From: Clostridiales bacterium
Lineage (GTDB): Bacteria > Bacillota > Sulfobacillia > RBS10-35
Direction of reading: 5' to 3'
Assembly: GCA_018729555.1 (NCBI GenBank)
Contig: JAHHQG010000026.1
Span: forward strand, 1 to 64,000
Length of the DNA: 64,000 nucleotides
Under the pieces are notes generated by a model that saw only the letters and a list, made by a program, of their open reading frames with translations, made no database searches and was not told where the DNA came from. Shown here piece by piece: positions 16,481 to 24,603 of the stretch. The position numbers and the translations under genes were made by a program. How positions within the stretch are numbered: position 1 is the stretch's first letter; each line of letters starts with the position of its first letter.

Positions 16481-17641
16481 CTAGTAGGATTTGGGCAGAC
16501 CCAAGACCTTGTGGCCGAGGTAAGCCAGGATCAAGTTGGTGGATACGGGCGCCACTTGATAGAGGCGGGTTTCCCTAAACTTGCGCTCGATGTGAAAATG
16601 GCGGGCAAAGCCGAAGCCCCCGAAGGTCTGCAAGGCGGCGTTGGCGGCTTCCCAGGAAGCCTCCGCCGCCAGAAGCTTGGCCATGTTGGCCTCTGGCCCG
16701 CACGGCTTTCCGGCATCGTAAAGTGCTGCCGCCCGTTGGCGCATCAGATCGGCCGCCCGAAGGCGGGCATAGGCTTGGGCCAGGGGGAACTGAATCCCCT
16801 GGTTCTGGCCGATGGGCCGACCGAAGACCACCCGCTCCCGGGCATAGGCCGTCGCTTTGTCGATGAAGTAATCTCCATCCCCGATGCACTCGGCCGCGAT
16901 GAGAATCCGCTCGGCGTTCATCCCGTCCAGGATGTAGCGAAAGCCTTTCCCCTCTTCGCCGATGCGATCCTCTATCGGCACTTCCACCCCGTCGAAGAAG
17001 ACCTGGGTGGTGTGGTGATTGATCATGGTGGGGATGGGCTGGATGTGGAGGGTCTTTCCCAGGTGGGGCTTTAGATGAACCAGGAAGAGGGAAAGACCTT
17101 CCCCGCGGGGGGAAGCCTCCGCCGGACCGGTCCGGGCCAATAGCAGCATGAGATCCGAGTGGAGGGCCCGCGATGTCCAGATCTTCTGGCCGCGGATGAT
17201 GTACCGGTCCCCTTTTCGCTCCGCGTAGGTGCGGATCCGCAAGGTATCAGAGCCGGCATCGGGCTCCGTCACCCCAAAGGCCTGGAGGCGAAGTTCCCCC
17301 CGGGCGAGGAGGGGAAGATAGCGTTCTTTTTGCTCTTGGGAGCCGTGGCGCACCAGAGCACCCAGGATGTACATCTGGGCATGGCACGCGGCGGCATTGC
17401 CGCCGGAGCGGTGGATCTCCTCCAGGATCACGGAGGCCTCTTGGATCCCCAGACCGGCGCCGCCGTATTCCTGGGGGATGAGGGCCGCCAGATAGCCGGC
17501 ATCGGTCAGGGATTTCACGAAATCTTCAGGATACCCCCCTTTTTCGTCCAGTTCCTGCCAGTAAGATTCGGGGAACCGGGAGAGGAGCTGCCGGACTCCT
17601 TCCCGCAGTTCGGGAAAGGATTCACTGCGGTTTGCGGGCAT
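16481..17641 (-). CDS. Acyl-CoA dehydrogenase family protein with unusual C-terminal active-site segment
   Basis: A flavin-dependent acyl-CoA dehydrogenase of 386 residues from ATG 17641, which has GGGAGG seven bases upstream; the longer frame to 17725 would lie inside the fumarase gene. Landmarks are LIPQEYGGAGLG, FGVTEPDAGSDT, GQKIWTSRA, MNAERILIAAECIGDGDYFI and LQTFGGFGFAR. At the C-terminus, where most members have the catalytic Glu in Y-E-G-T-S-E-I, this one reads QVAPVSTNLILAYLG, so the base must come from another position. Context suggests a dicarboxylyl-CoA such as methylsuccinyl-CoA, but this is inference. The start overlaps the fumarase beta-subunit gene by 20 bp. Confidence 0.88.
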   Translation of the reverse strand: MPANRSESFPELREGVRQLLSRFPESYWQELDEKGGYPEDFVKSLTDAGYLAALIPQEYGGAGLGIQEASVILEEIHRSGGNAAACHAQMYILGALVRHGSQEQKERYLPLLARGELRLQAFGVTEPDAGSDTLRIRTYAERKGDRYIIRGQKIWTSRALHSDLMLLLARTGPAEASPRGEGLSLFLVHLKPHLGKTLHIQPIPTMINHHTTQVFFDGVEVPIEDRIGEEGKGFRYILDGMNAERILIAAECIGDGDYFIDKATAYARERVVFGRPIGQNQGIQFPLAQAYARLRAADLMRQRAAALYDAGKPCGPEANMAKLLAAEASWEAANAALQTFGGFGFARHFHIERKFRETRLYQVAPVSTNLILAYLGHKVLGLPKSY

Positions 17642-18176
17642 AAGGCCGCCTCCCTTCGGCATAAAGATCCCCGCCATAGGCATCCAGGGCGACGATGACG
17701 GGGAAAGCTTGAAACTGAAAGGCATAAATCGCTTCCGGGCCCAGCTCGGGGTAAGCCACCACCCGGCTGGAGGCGATATGGCGGGCCAGAAGGGCCGCCC
17801 CTCCCCCGACGGCCACGAAGTAGACTGCCTTGCAGATGGTCAAGGCCTCCTTCACCTCGGGGGAGCGATAGCCCTTGCCGATCATCCCCCGGAGGCCCTT
17901 TTGCAGGAGAGGAACGGTGAAGGGATCCATGCGGGAGCTGGTGGTGGGGCCTGCGGGCCCCACGGCCCATCCCTCTTTTGCAGGGGCAGGTCCCACGTAG
18001 TAGAGGACCTGGCCTTCCAGGGGAATAGGGAGCTCCTCCCCCTTTTCGAGGGCTTCTTTCAGCCGCAGATGAGCCTGATCCCTCGCCCCGTACACGACCC
18101 CGCTCAGAGCCACCTCATCGCCCGCCTTGAGGGAGAGGACATCCTCGAGGGAGAGGGGCGTCGTGAGATGGCGCAC
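17622..18176 (-). CDS. Class I fumarase-type hydro-lyase, beta (C-terminal) subunit
   Basis: The 184-residue protein is the beta-subunit of two-subunit Fe-S hydro-lyases (fumarase, L(+)-tartrate dehydratase, mesaconase). It begins RHLTTPLSLEDVLSLKAGDE and has the family blocks YYVGPAP, VGPAGPTTSSRMDPFT and MIGKGYRS, where the conserved Thr-Thr-Ser-x-Arg-Met signature binds substrate carboxylates. GTG 18176 directly follows the TAA of the alpha-subunit. It ends inside the start of the acyl-CoA dehydrogenase gene. Clustering with C5-dicarboxylate enzymes suggests that the holoenzyme hydrates mesaconate (to citramalate) as well as or instead of fumarate. Confidence 0.9.
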   Translation of the reverse strand: MRHLTTPLSLEDVLSLKAGDEVALSGVVYGARDQAHLRLKEALEKGEELPIPLEGQVLYYVGPAPAKEGWAVGPAGPTTSSRMDPFTVPLLQKGLRGMIGKGYRSPEVKEALTICKAVYFVAVGGGAALLARHIASSRVVAYPELGPEAIYAFQFQAFPVIVALDAYGGDLYAEGRRPYARKPQ

Positions 18177-19013
18177 TTAGATCACCGCCTCCGCCCGCCG
18201 GGGCGCAGAACAGTTGAAGTTGACGGCCACGGGGAGGGCCGCCAGATGGGTGGGATAGCTTTCGATGTGGACGGCCAGGGCCGTGATGCGCCCGCCCAAC
18301 CCCTGAGGCCCGATCCCCAGATCGTTGATGGCCTGGAGGAGCTCCTTCTCCAGCTGAGCCAGGTGGGGTTTGGGCTGGGGGGTATGGAGGGGTCTCAGAA
18401 GCGCTTTTTTGGCCAGAAGGGCGACGGTGTCGAAGGATCCACCCAGGCCGATGCCCACGATGAGGGGAGGGCAGGCATTAGGGCCGGCCTTTTCCACCGC
18501 CTCCAGAACAAAGGCCTTCACGCCTTCGGCGCCTGCCGTGGCGGGGAGCATGGCGAGGCGGCTCATGAGTTCCGCCCCAAAGCCTTTCAGGAGCACCTGC
18601 AGCCGGAGGCGGTCTCCCGGCACGATGTCCACGTGCAAGATGGCCGGCGTGTTGTTGCCGGTGTTGGTCCGAAGGAGGGGGTCGGCTACCACCGATTTCC
18701 GCAAGGGGCGGAAAGCCTTCCGAACGGCTTCATCTACCGCATCCTTGAGGTAACCCCCCGCCAGATGAACCTCCTGTCCCAGCTCCGCGAAGACGATGGC
18801 CATCCCCGTGTCCTGGCAGGTGGGGATGGCTTCTTCCTCCGCCAGCCGGGCGTTCTCTAAAAGGAACGAGATGATCCTCCGACCCCGGGGGCTCTCTTCC
18901 CTCTCCAACGCTCCCGCCAGAGCCTCCAGGTAATCGGAGGGAAGGCGATACGCCGCCTCTTCCATCAGGTGGGCCAGGATATCCTCGACATCCTTCACCG
19001 ACACGGTTCGCAT
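18177..19013 (-). CDS. Class I fumarase-type hydro-lyase, alpha (Fe-S) subunit
   Basis: This subunit should hold the oxygen-sensitive [4Fe-4S] cluster. Three conserved cysteines are visible: in AIPTCQDTGMA, in GPNACPPLIVGIG and in NFNCSAPRR. The TNTGNNTPA block after the first cysteine is also typical. I choose ATG 19013 because CGGAGG lies upstream at good spacing; the longer frame to 19064 would run across the promoter. Length is 278 residues, normal for an alpha subunit. It is the first gene of the minus-strand operon, divergent from a GntR regulator. Substrate specificity (fumarate, tartrate or mesaconate) cannot be told from sequence. Confidence 0.9.
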   Translation of the reverse strand: MRTVSVKDVEDILAHLMEEAAYRLPSDYLEALAGALEREESPRGRRIISFLLENARLAEEEAIPTCQDTGMAIVFAELGQEVHLAGGYLKDAVDEAVRKAFRPLRKSVVADPLLRTNTGNNTPAILHVDIVPGDRLRLQVLLKGFGAELMSRLAMLPATAGAEGVKAFVLEAVEKAGPNACPPLIVGIGLGGSFDTVALLAKKALLRPLHTPQPKPHLAQLEKELLQAINDLGIGPQGLGGRITALAVHIESYPTHLAALPVAVNFNCSAPRRAEAVI

Positions 19014-19029
19014 GGGCACTGGCCTCCGC

Positions 19030-19064
19030 TTGCTAACGTAGGTTAACGTTTCGTATACTGTCAA
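19030..19064. promoter_or_regulatory. Overlapping divergent promoters with a GTATAC palindrome (fumarase operon / gntR)
   Basis: Minus strand: TTGACA (19064-19059), an 18-base spacer and TACGTT (19040-19035) toward the fumarase operon. Plus strand: TTGCTA (19030-19035), 18 bases and TATACT (19054-19059) toward gntR. The two promoters occupy the same DNA. GTATAC at 19053-19058 is the core of many GntR/FCD operators, and GTTAAC and AACGTT palindromes lie beside it, so the regulator could control both directions at once. Confidence 0.5.
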
Positions 19065-19089
19065 CCGTCAACGAAGGAGGGCGAAGCCG

Positions 19090-19743
19090 ATGGAAGGCCT
19101 TCGGCCGGTGAGGCGGGAAACCCTGGAGGATAAGATCTATCGCAGCCTTCGCCGTTCGATCCTGGAAGGCGTCCTTCAGGGTCGCCTTGTGCAAGAAGAC
19201 TTGGCCACCGCCTTTGGCACCAGCCGGATCCCCGTCCGGGATGCGCTCCGGCGGCTGCACCAGGAAGGCCTTCTCATCATGGATGAGCGGGGCGGTTACC
19301 AGGTGGCCCCCTGGGGTCCTGCGGACGTGGAGGAGATCTACGATCTTCGCCTTCTTTTGGAGCCGGAGGCCCTTCGCCTGGCCGTGCCCCACCTGACGCC
19401 GGAGGATCTCGCGGAGCTGGAAGCCCTCCAGGGTGAGCTGGAAGAAGCTGCCCAGAATTACGAGGTGGAGGATTACGTGGAGCTGAACCGCAGCTTCCAC
19501 TTCAACCTCTACGAGCGTTCCCAAAGGCGAAGACTTCTTCAGTTCATCCAGGCCCTCTGGTCAGGGCTCCCGCCCCTCACGCCTCTTTCCGTGGCGGGGC
19601 AGATGGAGCGGTCCATGAGGGAACACCGCCAGCTCCTGCAAGCCCTGAAGGAGGGACGGGTAGAGGAGGGGATCGAGGTGCTTCGCCAGCACATTGCCCA
19701 TGCCAAGATGGCGGTTTTGGGCCGGCTGGGGGGAAAGGCATGA
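19090..19743 (+). CDS. GntR-family transcriptional regulator (FCD/FadR subgroup)
   Basis: A 217-residue regulator. The N-terminal winged helix-turn-helix shows the GntR pattern: LEDKIYRSLRRSILEG, LATAFGTSRIPVRDALRRLH and GLLIMDERGGYQVAPW. The C-terminal FCD domain follows, with DVEEIYDLRLLLEPEALRLA and the metal/ligand residues in ELNRSFHFNLYE and REHRQLLQALKEG. Members of this group typically sense organic acids and repress adjacent catabolic genes. AGGAGG is 8 bases before the ATG. It overlaps the CitE-like gene by ATGA and diverges from the fumarase operon, so it is the obvious regulator of the whole cluster. Confidence 0.92.
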   Translation: MEGLRPVRRETLEDKIYRSLRRSILEGVLQGRLVQEDLATAFGTSRIPVRDALRRLHQEGLLIMDERGGYQVAPWGPADVEEIYDLRLLLEPEALRLAVPHLTPEDLAELEALQGELEEAAQNYEVEDYVELNRSFHFNLYERSQRRRLLQFIQALWSGLPPLTPLSVAGQMERSMREHRQLLQALKEGRVEEGIEVLRQHIAHAKMAVLGRLGGKA

Positions 19744-20564
19744 GCTTCGCCTTTCTCTTTGCACCGGGCCACGAACCCCGAAAGCTGGAAAAAGCCCTTC
19801 GCCTGGGGGTGGCCGTCATCGCCGATTGGGAGGACGGGGTTCCTCCCCAGGCCAAGGAAGAAGCCCGCCACACCACCCTGGATCTTCTCCAGCAGCTCCC
19901 GCAAGGCATTCCCGTCTACGTCCGCCTCAACCCCGCCACCAGCCCCTATTTCGAAGACGACGTGAAATGGCTTACCCGCCTCCCCGAGGCGATCGGCTGT
20001 GTCCTCCCCCGCGCGGAAGATCCCCGCACCATCGCCCGGCTGGGCGATCTCGGCCGAAGGGTGATACCCCTCATCGAGACGCCTGCAGGACTTTACCGGG
20101 CTAGAGAGCTGGCCCAGGCCCACCCCCACGTGGAACGCTTGGCCCTGGGTTACCTGGACTACCTGGCGGAGATCGGCGGCCGCTGGATTCCGACGGGGGA
20201 ACCCCTCCTCCTGGCCCGGAGCTGGCTGGTCCTGGTCAGCCGGCTGGCATCCATCGGGGCACCTTTGGATGGCGTCTACCCTCACTTAGAGGACTTGGCA
20301 GGCCTTAAGGCCGAAGCCGAGATGGCCAGGAACCTCGGGTTCTACGGCAAGCTGGCCGTTCATCCCCATCAGCTTCCCGTCATCGAAGAGGCGTTTCGAC
20401 CTTCGCCGGAGGAAATCCGCTGGGCCGAAGAAGTGGTGCGGCGATACCGGGAGGCGATGGAGCAAGGGAAGGGAGCCATCCGGCTGGAAGGGCAGCTGGT
20501 GGATCCGCCCGTCTACCGAAAGGCCCTGGACATTCTGGAAGCAGGAGGAAGGGGGGAAGGTTAG
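19740..20564 (+). CDS. HpcH/HpaI-CitE family lyase (candidate malyl/citramalyl/methylmalyl-CoA lyase)
   Basis: A 274-residue TIM-barrel lyase of the CitE group. The N-terminus FLFAPGHEPRKLEKAL corresponds to the CitE opening; the metal site is normally L-D-L-E-D and here reads ADWEDGVPP, keeping Glu and Asp but with Trp in place of Leu. Further landmarks are VYVRLNP, PLIETPAGLYRA, GYLDYLAEIG and FYGKLAVHPHQLPVI near the C-terminus. Family members cleave malyl-CoA, citramalyl-CoA or beta-methylmalyl-CoA. With a CoA-transferase, a MaoC hydratase and a fumarase-type hydratase nearby, it would be the C-C cleaving step of a C5-dicarboxylate pathway, giving pyruvate plus acetyl-CoA or glyoxylate plus propionyl-CoA. 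Confidence 0.85.
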   Translation: MSFAFLFAPGHEPRKLEKALRLGVAVIADWEDGVPPQAKEEARHTTLDLLQQLPQGIPVYVRLNPATSPYFEDDVKWLTRLPEAIGCVLPRAEDPRTIARLGDLGRRVIPLIETPAGLYRARELAQAHPHVERLALGYLDYLAEIGGRWIPTGEPLLLARSWLVLVSRLASIGAPLDGVYPHLEDLAGLKAEAEMARNLGFYGKLAVHPHQLPVIEEAFRPSPEEIRWAEEVVRRYREAMEQGKGAIRLEGQLVDPPVYRKALDILEAGGRGEG

Positions 20565-20642
20565 GGGCGGGCAGGATTCGACGAAAAAGGCGCGAAAAGG
20601 AAAGCTCTAAGTCAAAGTTTGGCCAAAGGGGGGGGTTTAAAC

Positions 20643-21941
20643 ATGGCTCGCAAACACTGGAGATGGTTCGCCCTCGGTCTCGGGTTCACCCTTTTCCTTG
20701 CGGCGTGCGGCGGAGGGACAAGCCCTGCAGCCACCAACGAAACCGGGGCAGGGGGGATGCCACAGGAAAAGACCATCGTCGTGGGATTTACTGAATCGAA
20801 GACGGGAAGCCTGAACGTGCCCTCCACCCGCCATGCCAAAGGCGTTCTCCTCTGGGCTGACCGGGTGAACGCCGAGGGCGGCATCCCCTTGAGCGATGGG
20901 ACTCGCGTCAAGGTGAAGGTAGTCTCCTATGACGATGAGAGCAGCAAGGAGCGGGTGCAGCAGCTCTATACAAAGCTCGTGACGGAGGATGGGGCGGATT
21001 TTCTCCTGGCCCCCTATTCCAGCGGTCTGACGGCCGCGGCGGCGGTGATTGCTGAGCAATACGGCAAAGTGATGGTGACCGGCGGGGCCGGGGATGATGA
21101 AACCCACCGGCAGGGTTACACCCATGTCTTCCAGGTCCTGACGCCGGCCAGCCGCTATCTGACGGGCGCCGTCGATCTCCTCCATACCGTGGACGCGACG
21201 GTGAAGAAAGTGGCCATCGTGTATGAGAACGACCGGTTCTCCACGGCATCTGCGGAAGGCGTCCGCAAGCATGCGGAAGAACTGGGCTACGACGTCACCA
21301 TGTACGAGAGTTATGACAGCACCACCGCGGACTTTGGCCCCTTCATCAACAAGATCCAAAGCTCGGGAGCCGAGGCGGTGCTGGGCGGAGGTCATTTCCA
21401 GGACGGCACCACCTTTGCCCGCCAGCTCTACGAGAAGAAGGTGCCCCTCAAATTCATCGCCCTTCTGGTGGCTCCTCCCGAACCGGACTTCGCCAAGCTG
21501 GGCGATGCGGCCTACGGCATCGTCGGGCCCAGCCAGTGGGAGCCCCAAGTGACCTACTCGCCCGAGGCCGCCAAGGCGGCGGGGCACGAATGGTACGGCC
21601 CCAGCAACGATGAGTTCGTCAAGGATTATGAGGAAAAGTACAAGGAAGAGCCGTCTTATCACTCCGCAGGGGGCTTCGCCGCGGGCCTCGTCCTGGAGAA
21701 GGCCATCCGGGATGCCGGTTCCCTGGATACCGACAAGGTCATCGCTGCGCTTGAGAAGATGAACCTCATGACCTTCTTCGGGGTCACCCGCTTCGATACG
21801 TCGCCGCAAAGCTACGGTTTGCAGATCGGCCACGAGATGGTCCAGATCCAGTGGCAGAAGGATGGGCAAGGGAACCTCCGCAAGGAGATCGTTTGGCCCA
21901 AGGAAGCCGCCACAGCCGAGGTGATCTATCCCATCCGGTGA
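20643..21941 (+). CDS. Branched-chain-amino-acid-type ABC substrate-binding lipoprotein
   Basis: A receptor of the LivJ/Peripla_BP_6 class, 432 residues from ATG 20643, which follows an AAAGGGGGGG site. The signal peptide ends in the lipobox LFLAAC. The binding fold starts with IVVGFTESKTGSLN and includes INxxGGIP-like AEGGIPLSDG, FLLAPYSSGLT, and KVAIVYENDRFS at the hinge. It heads a complete import operon (H, M, G, F). LIV-type receptors bind amino acids but also urea, short-chain amides, aromatic acids or dicarboxylates. Position next to the dicarboxylate cluster makes an acid ligand possible but not shown. Confidence 0.92.
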   Translation: MARKHWRWFALGLGFTLFLAACGGGTSPAATNETGAGGMPQEKTIVVGFTESKTGSLNVPSTRHAKGVLLWADRVNAEGGIPLSDGTRVKVKVVSYDDESSKERVQQLYTKLVTEDGADFLLAPYSSGLTAAAAVIAEQYGKVMVTGGAGDDETHRQGYTHVFQVLTPASRYLTGAVDLLHTVDATVKKVAIVYENDRFSTASAEGVRKHAEELGYDVTMYESYDSTTADFGPFINKIQSSGAEAVLGGGHFQDGTTFARQLYEKKVPLKFIALLVAPPEPDFAKLGDAAYGIVGPSQWEPQVTYSPEAAKAAGHEWYGPSNDEFVKDYEEKYKEEPSYHSAGGFAAGLVLEKAIRDAGSLDTDKVIAALEKMNLMTFFGVTRFDTSPQSYGLQIGHEMVQIQWQKDGQGNLRKEIVWPKEAATAEVIYPIR

Positions 21942-22026
21942 TGACGGGGGCCCCTGGCGGCCTGTCCCTCTGTCCGGGGTGCTGCCGGGGCCCTTTTTGA
22001 AACCGAACTGAGAAAGGAGCGGCGGC

Positions 22027-22875
22027 GTGCTGCCATCCCTGATCGACGGCATGATGGTGGGCTTTGTGTACGGGCTGGCCGCCATGGGCCTCACCCTCAT
22101 CTTCGGGGTGATGAACGTCATCAACCTTTCCCATGGCGCCCTCATCGTTCTAGGCATGTTCACCACCTACTGGGTTGCCACAGCCTGGGGACTTCACCCC
22201 TATCTGGGAGTGCTGGTGGCGGCAGGGGTCGGGTTCCTCATGGGCCTTCTCATCTTTTACGGGGCCGTCAAGCGGATTCTGCGGGGACCTCACCTCTCCA
22301 GCCTTCTGGCCACCTATGCCGTGAGCATGATCCTCATCGGCCTCGGGACGGCGGTCTTCTCTGTATCGCCCTATAACGTCCCCTTCTCGGTCGGAGCCCT
22401 CCATCTAGGTTTCCTCGTGATTCCCGGGGCCCGTCTGGTGGCATCCCTGGTGGCGGTTGTCCTGGCGGGGCTGCTGTTCGCCTTTCTCTACCGCACGCGG
22501 TGGGGTTGGTACATTCGCGCCGTCACCGATAACCGCGATGCGGCGGAGCTTGTGGGTATTCCATCGGTTCGCGTCCTGGCCTACAGCTTCAGTTTAGGGG
22601 CGATGCTGGCCACGGTTGCCGGGGCTCTCATCGCCACCTTTTTCCCCTTTACGGTTCTCTCGGGCAGCCCGTATGAGCTGAAGAGCTTTGTTATCGCGGT
22701 TCTTGGAGGCCTAGGGAATCCCTTGGGTTCCCTTCTGGGAGGACTGATCCTGGGCCTGATGGAAGGCCTGGTGCCGGTCTTTTTGCCCACCAGCTGGACG
22801 CCGGTCCTGGAGTTCGCCCTCTTTATCGGGATATTGCTCATCCGGCCTAGCGGCCTCTTAGGGGGGAAGTCATGA
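22027..22875 (+). CDS. livH: Branched-chain-type ABC permease LivH
   Basis: The 282-residue membrane subunit starts at GTG 22027 after AAAGGAGC. It has the LivH pattern YGLAAMGLTLIFGVMNVINLSHGALIVLG (split here over two helices), the EAA-like loop with RAVTDNRDAAELVGI, and GLGNPLGSLLGGLILGLMEG before the last helix. The stop overlaps the livM start as ATGA. It should pair with LivM to form the transmembrane channel. Confidence 0.93.
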   Translation: MLPSLIDGMMVGFVYGLAAMGLTLIFGVMNVINLSHGALIVLGMFTTYWVATAWGLHPYLGVLVAAGVGFLMGLLIFYGAVKRILRGPHLSSLLATYAVSMILIGLGTAVFSVSPYNVPFSVGALHLGFLVIPGARLVASLVAVVLAGLLFAFLYRTRWGWYIRAVTDNRDAAELVGIPSVRVLAYSFSLGAMLATVAGALIATFFPFTVLSGSPYELKSFVIAVLGGLGNPLGSLLGGLILGLMEGLVPVFLPTSWTPVLEFALFIGILLIRPSGLLGGKS

Positions 22876-23849
22876 AGGGATCCCGGCGGATGGTCGAGCT
22901 TTGGTTAAGCCTTCTGGTACTGGTCCTATTGCTCCTGTGGCCCCTTGTCACCGGCAAGGCTGCCGACCGGGAGACGGCCTTCAACGTGGCCCGGGCCATC
23001 GTCCTGGCGGGCAGCCTCAACCTCTTGTTGGGCATGACCGGTTACGTCAATTTCGGCAACATCGTGTTTTTCGGCCTGGGCGGGTATGTGGGCATCTACC
23101 TGATTACGGCCCATGGGTGGCATCTGGGTTGGGCCATGCTGGCCGGAGGAATGGCTTCGGCTCTCCTGGCCCTTCTGGTGGGGGCGGGGATCCTTCGCCT
23201 CCACGGGGCGTTCTTCGCTCTGGTGACGGTGGGCCTCAACGAGGTGGTGCGGGCCTTCATCAACAATTTCGCACCTTTTGGAGGCCCCGTCGGGATGACG
23301 GTTCACTTCAGCATCTACCGGAACTACGGCGGGGCGGCCCAGATGCTCCAGACGTCCTTTTACCTGGTCATGGGCCTGGCGGCCCTGGTAGTCCTGGTGA
23401 ATTACTTGGTGCGGTCCTCCCGCCTGGGTCTGGGTCTTCTCGCTATCCGGGAGGATGAAGGGGCGGCCGATGTCATGGGGGTTCCCCGGGCCCGGTTTAA
23501 GACCCTGGCCTTCGTCCTTTCCGCCTTCTTTCCGGGGGTTCTGGGGGTCATCTATTTCTTCAAAAATGGGGCCATCGAACCTCATGATGCGTTTCCCTTG
23601 GTGACCTCCATCGAAGCCATCGTCATGGTTATGCTGGGCGGCCAGGGGACGGTCCTGGGCCCCCTTCTGGGGGCCACCGGGTACCAGCTCCTTCGGGGGT
23701 GGCTCATCACCCTTCCCGTGACGTGGGTGAGGAACCTCCAGCTGGTGGTCGCCGGCCTCTTGCTCCTTTTGATCGTCCAGTTCATCCCCAGCGGGGCGGT
23801 GGGAGCCCTTCGCCATCGGTTTCCCCGCTTGCGGAGGTATCTGGCATGA
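22872..23849 (+). CDS. livM: Branched-chain-type ABC permease LivM
   Basis: The 325-residue partner of LivH shows several hydrophobic helices, with SLNLLLGMTGYVNFGNIVFF near residue 50, the GLNEVVRAFINN segment, LAIREDEGAADVMGV as the cytoplasmic coupling loop, and MVMLGGQGTVLGPLLGA close to the C-terminus. It overlaps both livH and livG by ATGA, implying strict co-translation. Confidence 0.93.
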   Translation: MKGSRRMVELWLSLLVLVLLLLWPLVTGKAADRETAFNVARAIVLAGSLNLLLGMTGYVNFGNIVFFGLGGYVGIYLITAHGWHLGWAMLAGGMASALLALLVGAGILRLHGAFFALVTVGLNEVVRAFINNFAPFGGPVGMTVHFSIYRNYGGAAQMLQTSFYLVMGLAALVVLVNYLVRSSRLGLGLLAIREDEGAADVMGVPRARFKTLAFVLSAFFPGVLGVIYFFKNGAIEPHDAFPLVTSIEAIVMVMLGGQGTVLGPLLGATGYQLLRGWLITLPVTWVRNLQLVVAGLLLLLIVQFIPSGAVGALRHRFPRLRRYLA

Positions 23850-24601
23850 GGATTCTCGAGCTGCGAGGTGTTTCGAAGCGCTTCGGGGGCCTTCTGGCGG
23901 TGAAGGACGTTTCTTTTCACATCGACGGAAATGAGATCGTGGGGCTCATCGGGCCCAACGGCGCCGGCAAGACCACCATCTTCAACCTCATCAGCGGTGT
24001 TTATCGTCCCGACACCGGGGATATCTTCGTCCTGGATCGCCCCGTGACGGGACTGCCGCCTCACCGCATCGCTCATCTGGGAGTGGCCCGGACCCATCAG
24101 GTGGTGCGGCCCCTCCAGGAACTCACCGTCTTAGAAAATGCCATGGTAGGTGCCAGCTTTGGCCGGCACCAGCACCGGTTGGGCAAAGCCCACGAGATCG
24201 CCGAAGAGGCCCTGAAAAAGGTCGGCCTCGAGCGGAAAGCCGATAGCCTGGCGGGATCCTTGAACATGGCGGAAAAGAAGCGGCTGGAGGTGGCCAGGGC
24301 CCTTGCGGCCGAGCCTCGCCTTCTCCTCCTGGATGAAGTCCTGGCAGGGCTGAATCCTACGGAAGTGCAGGAAATGGTGGAGGTGATCCGCTCCCTGCGG
24401 CGGGAGGATCTGGCCATCCTCATCATCGAACACGTCATGACGGCTATCATGAGCCTTTCTGACCGGATTATCGTCCTGGATCAGGGGAAGGTCATCGCCG
24501 AGGGTTCCCCGCAAGAGGTGGCCGAGGATCCGGCGGTCCAGGAAGCTTACCTGGGTGACCCCCAGATGGCGGCAGCTTTCCTCTCGGGGGAGGGGGAGTA
24601 A
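23846..24601 (+). CDS. livG: Branched-chain-type ABC ATPase LivG
   Basis: I set the start at ATG 23846, overlapping the livM stop; the frame is open further upstream but only as antisense-free read-through of livM. The 251-residue ATPase has Walker A GPNGAGKT, the signature-like LNMAEKKRLEVARALA (replacing the usual L-S-x-G-x-Q, common in LivG-type proteins) and Walker B LLLLDEVLAGLN. The C-terminal LGD-x-Q block is typical of LivG. Confidence 0.92.
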   Translation: MRILELRGVSKRFGGLLAVKDVSFHIDGNEIVGLIGPNGAGKTTIFNLISGVYRPDTGDIFVLDRPVTGLPPHRIAHLGVARTHQVVRPLQELTVLENAMVGASFGRHQHRLGKAHEIAEEALKKVGLERKADSLAGSLNMAEKKRLEVARALAAEPRLLLLDEVLAGLNPTEVQEMVEVIRSLRREDLAILIIEHVMTAIMSLSDRIIVLDQGKVIAEGSPQEVAEDPAVQEAYLGDPQMAAAFLSGEGE

Positions 24602-24603
24602 CC

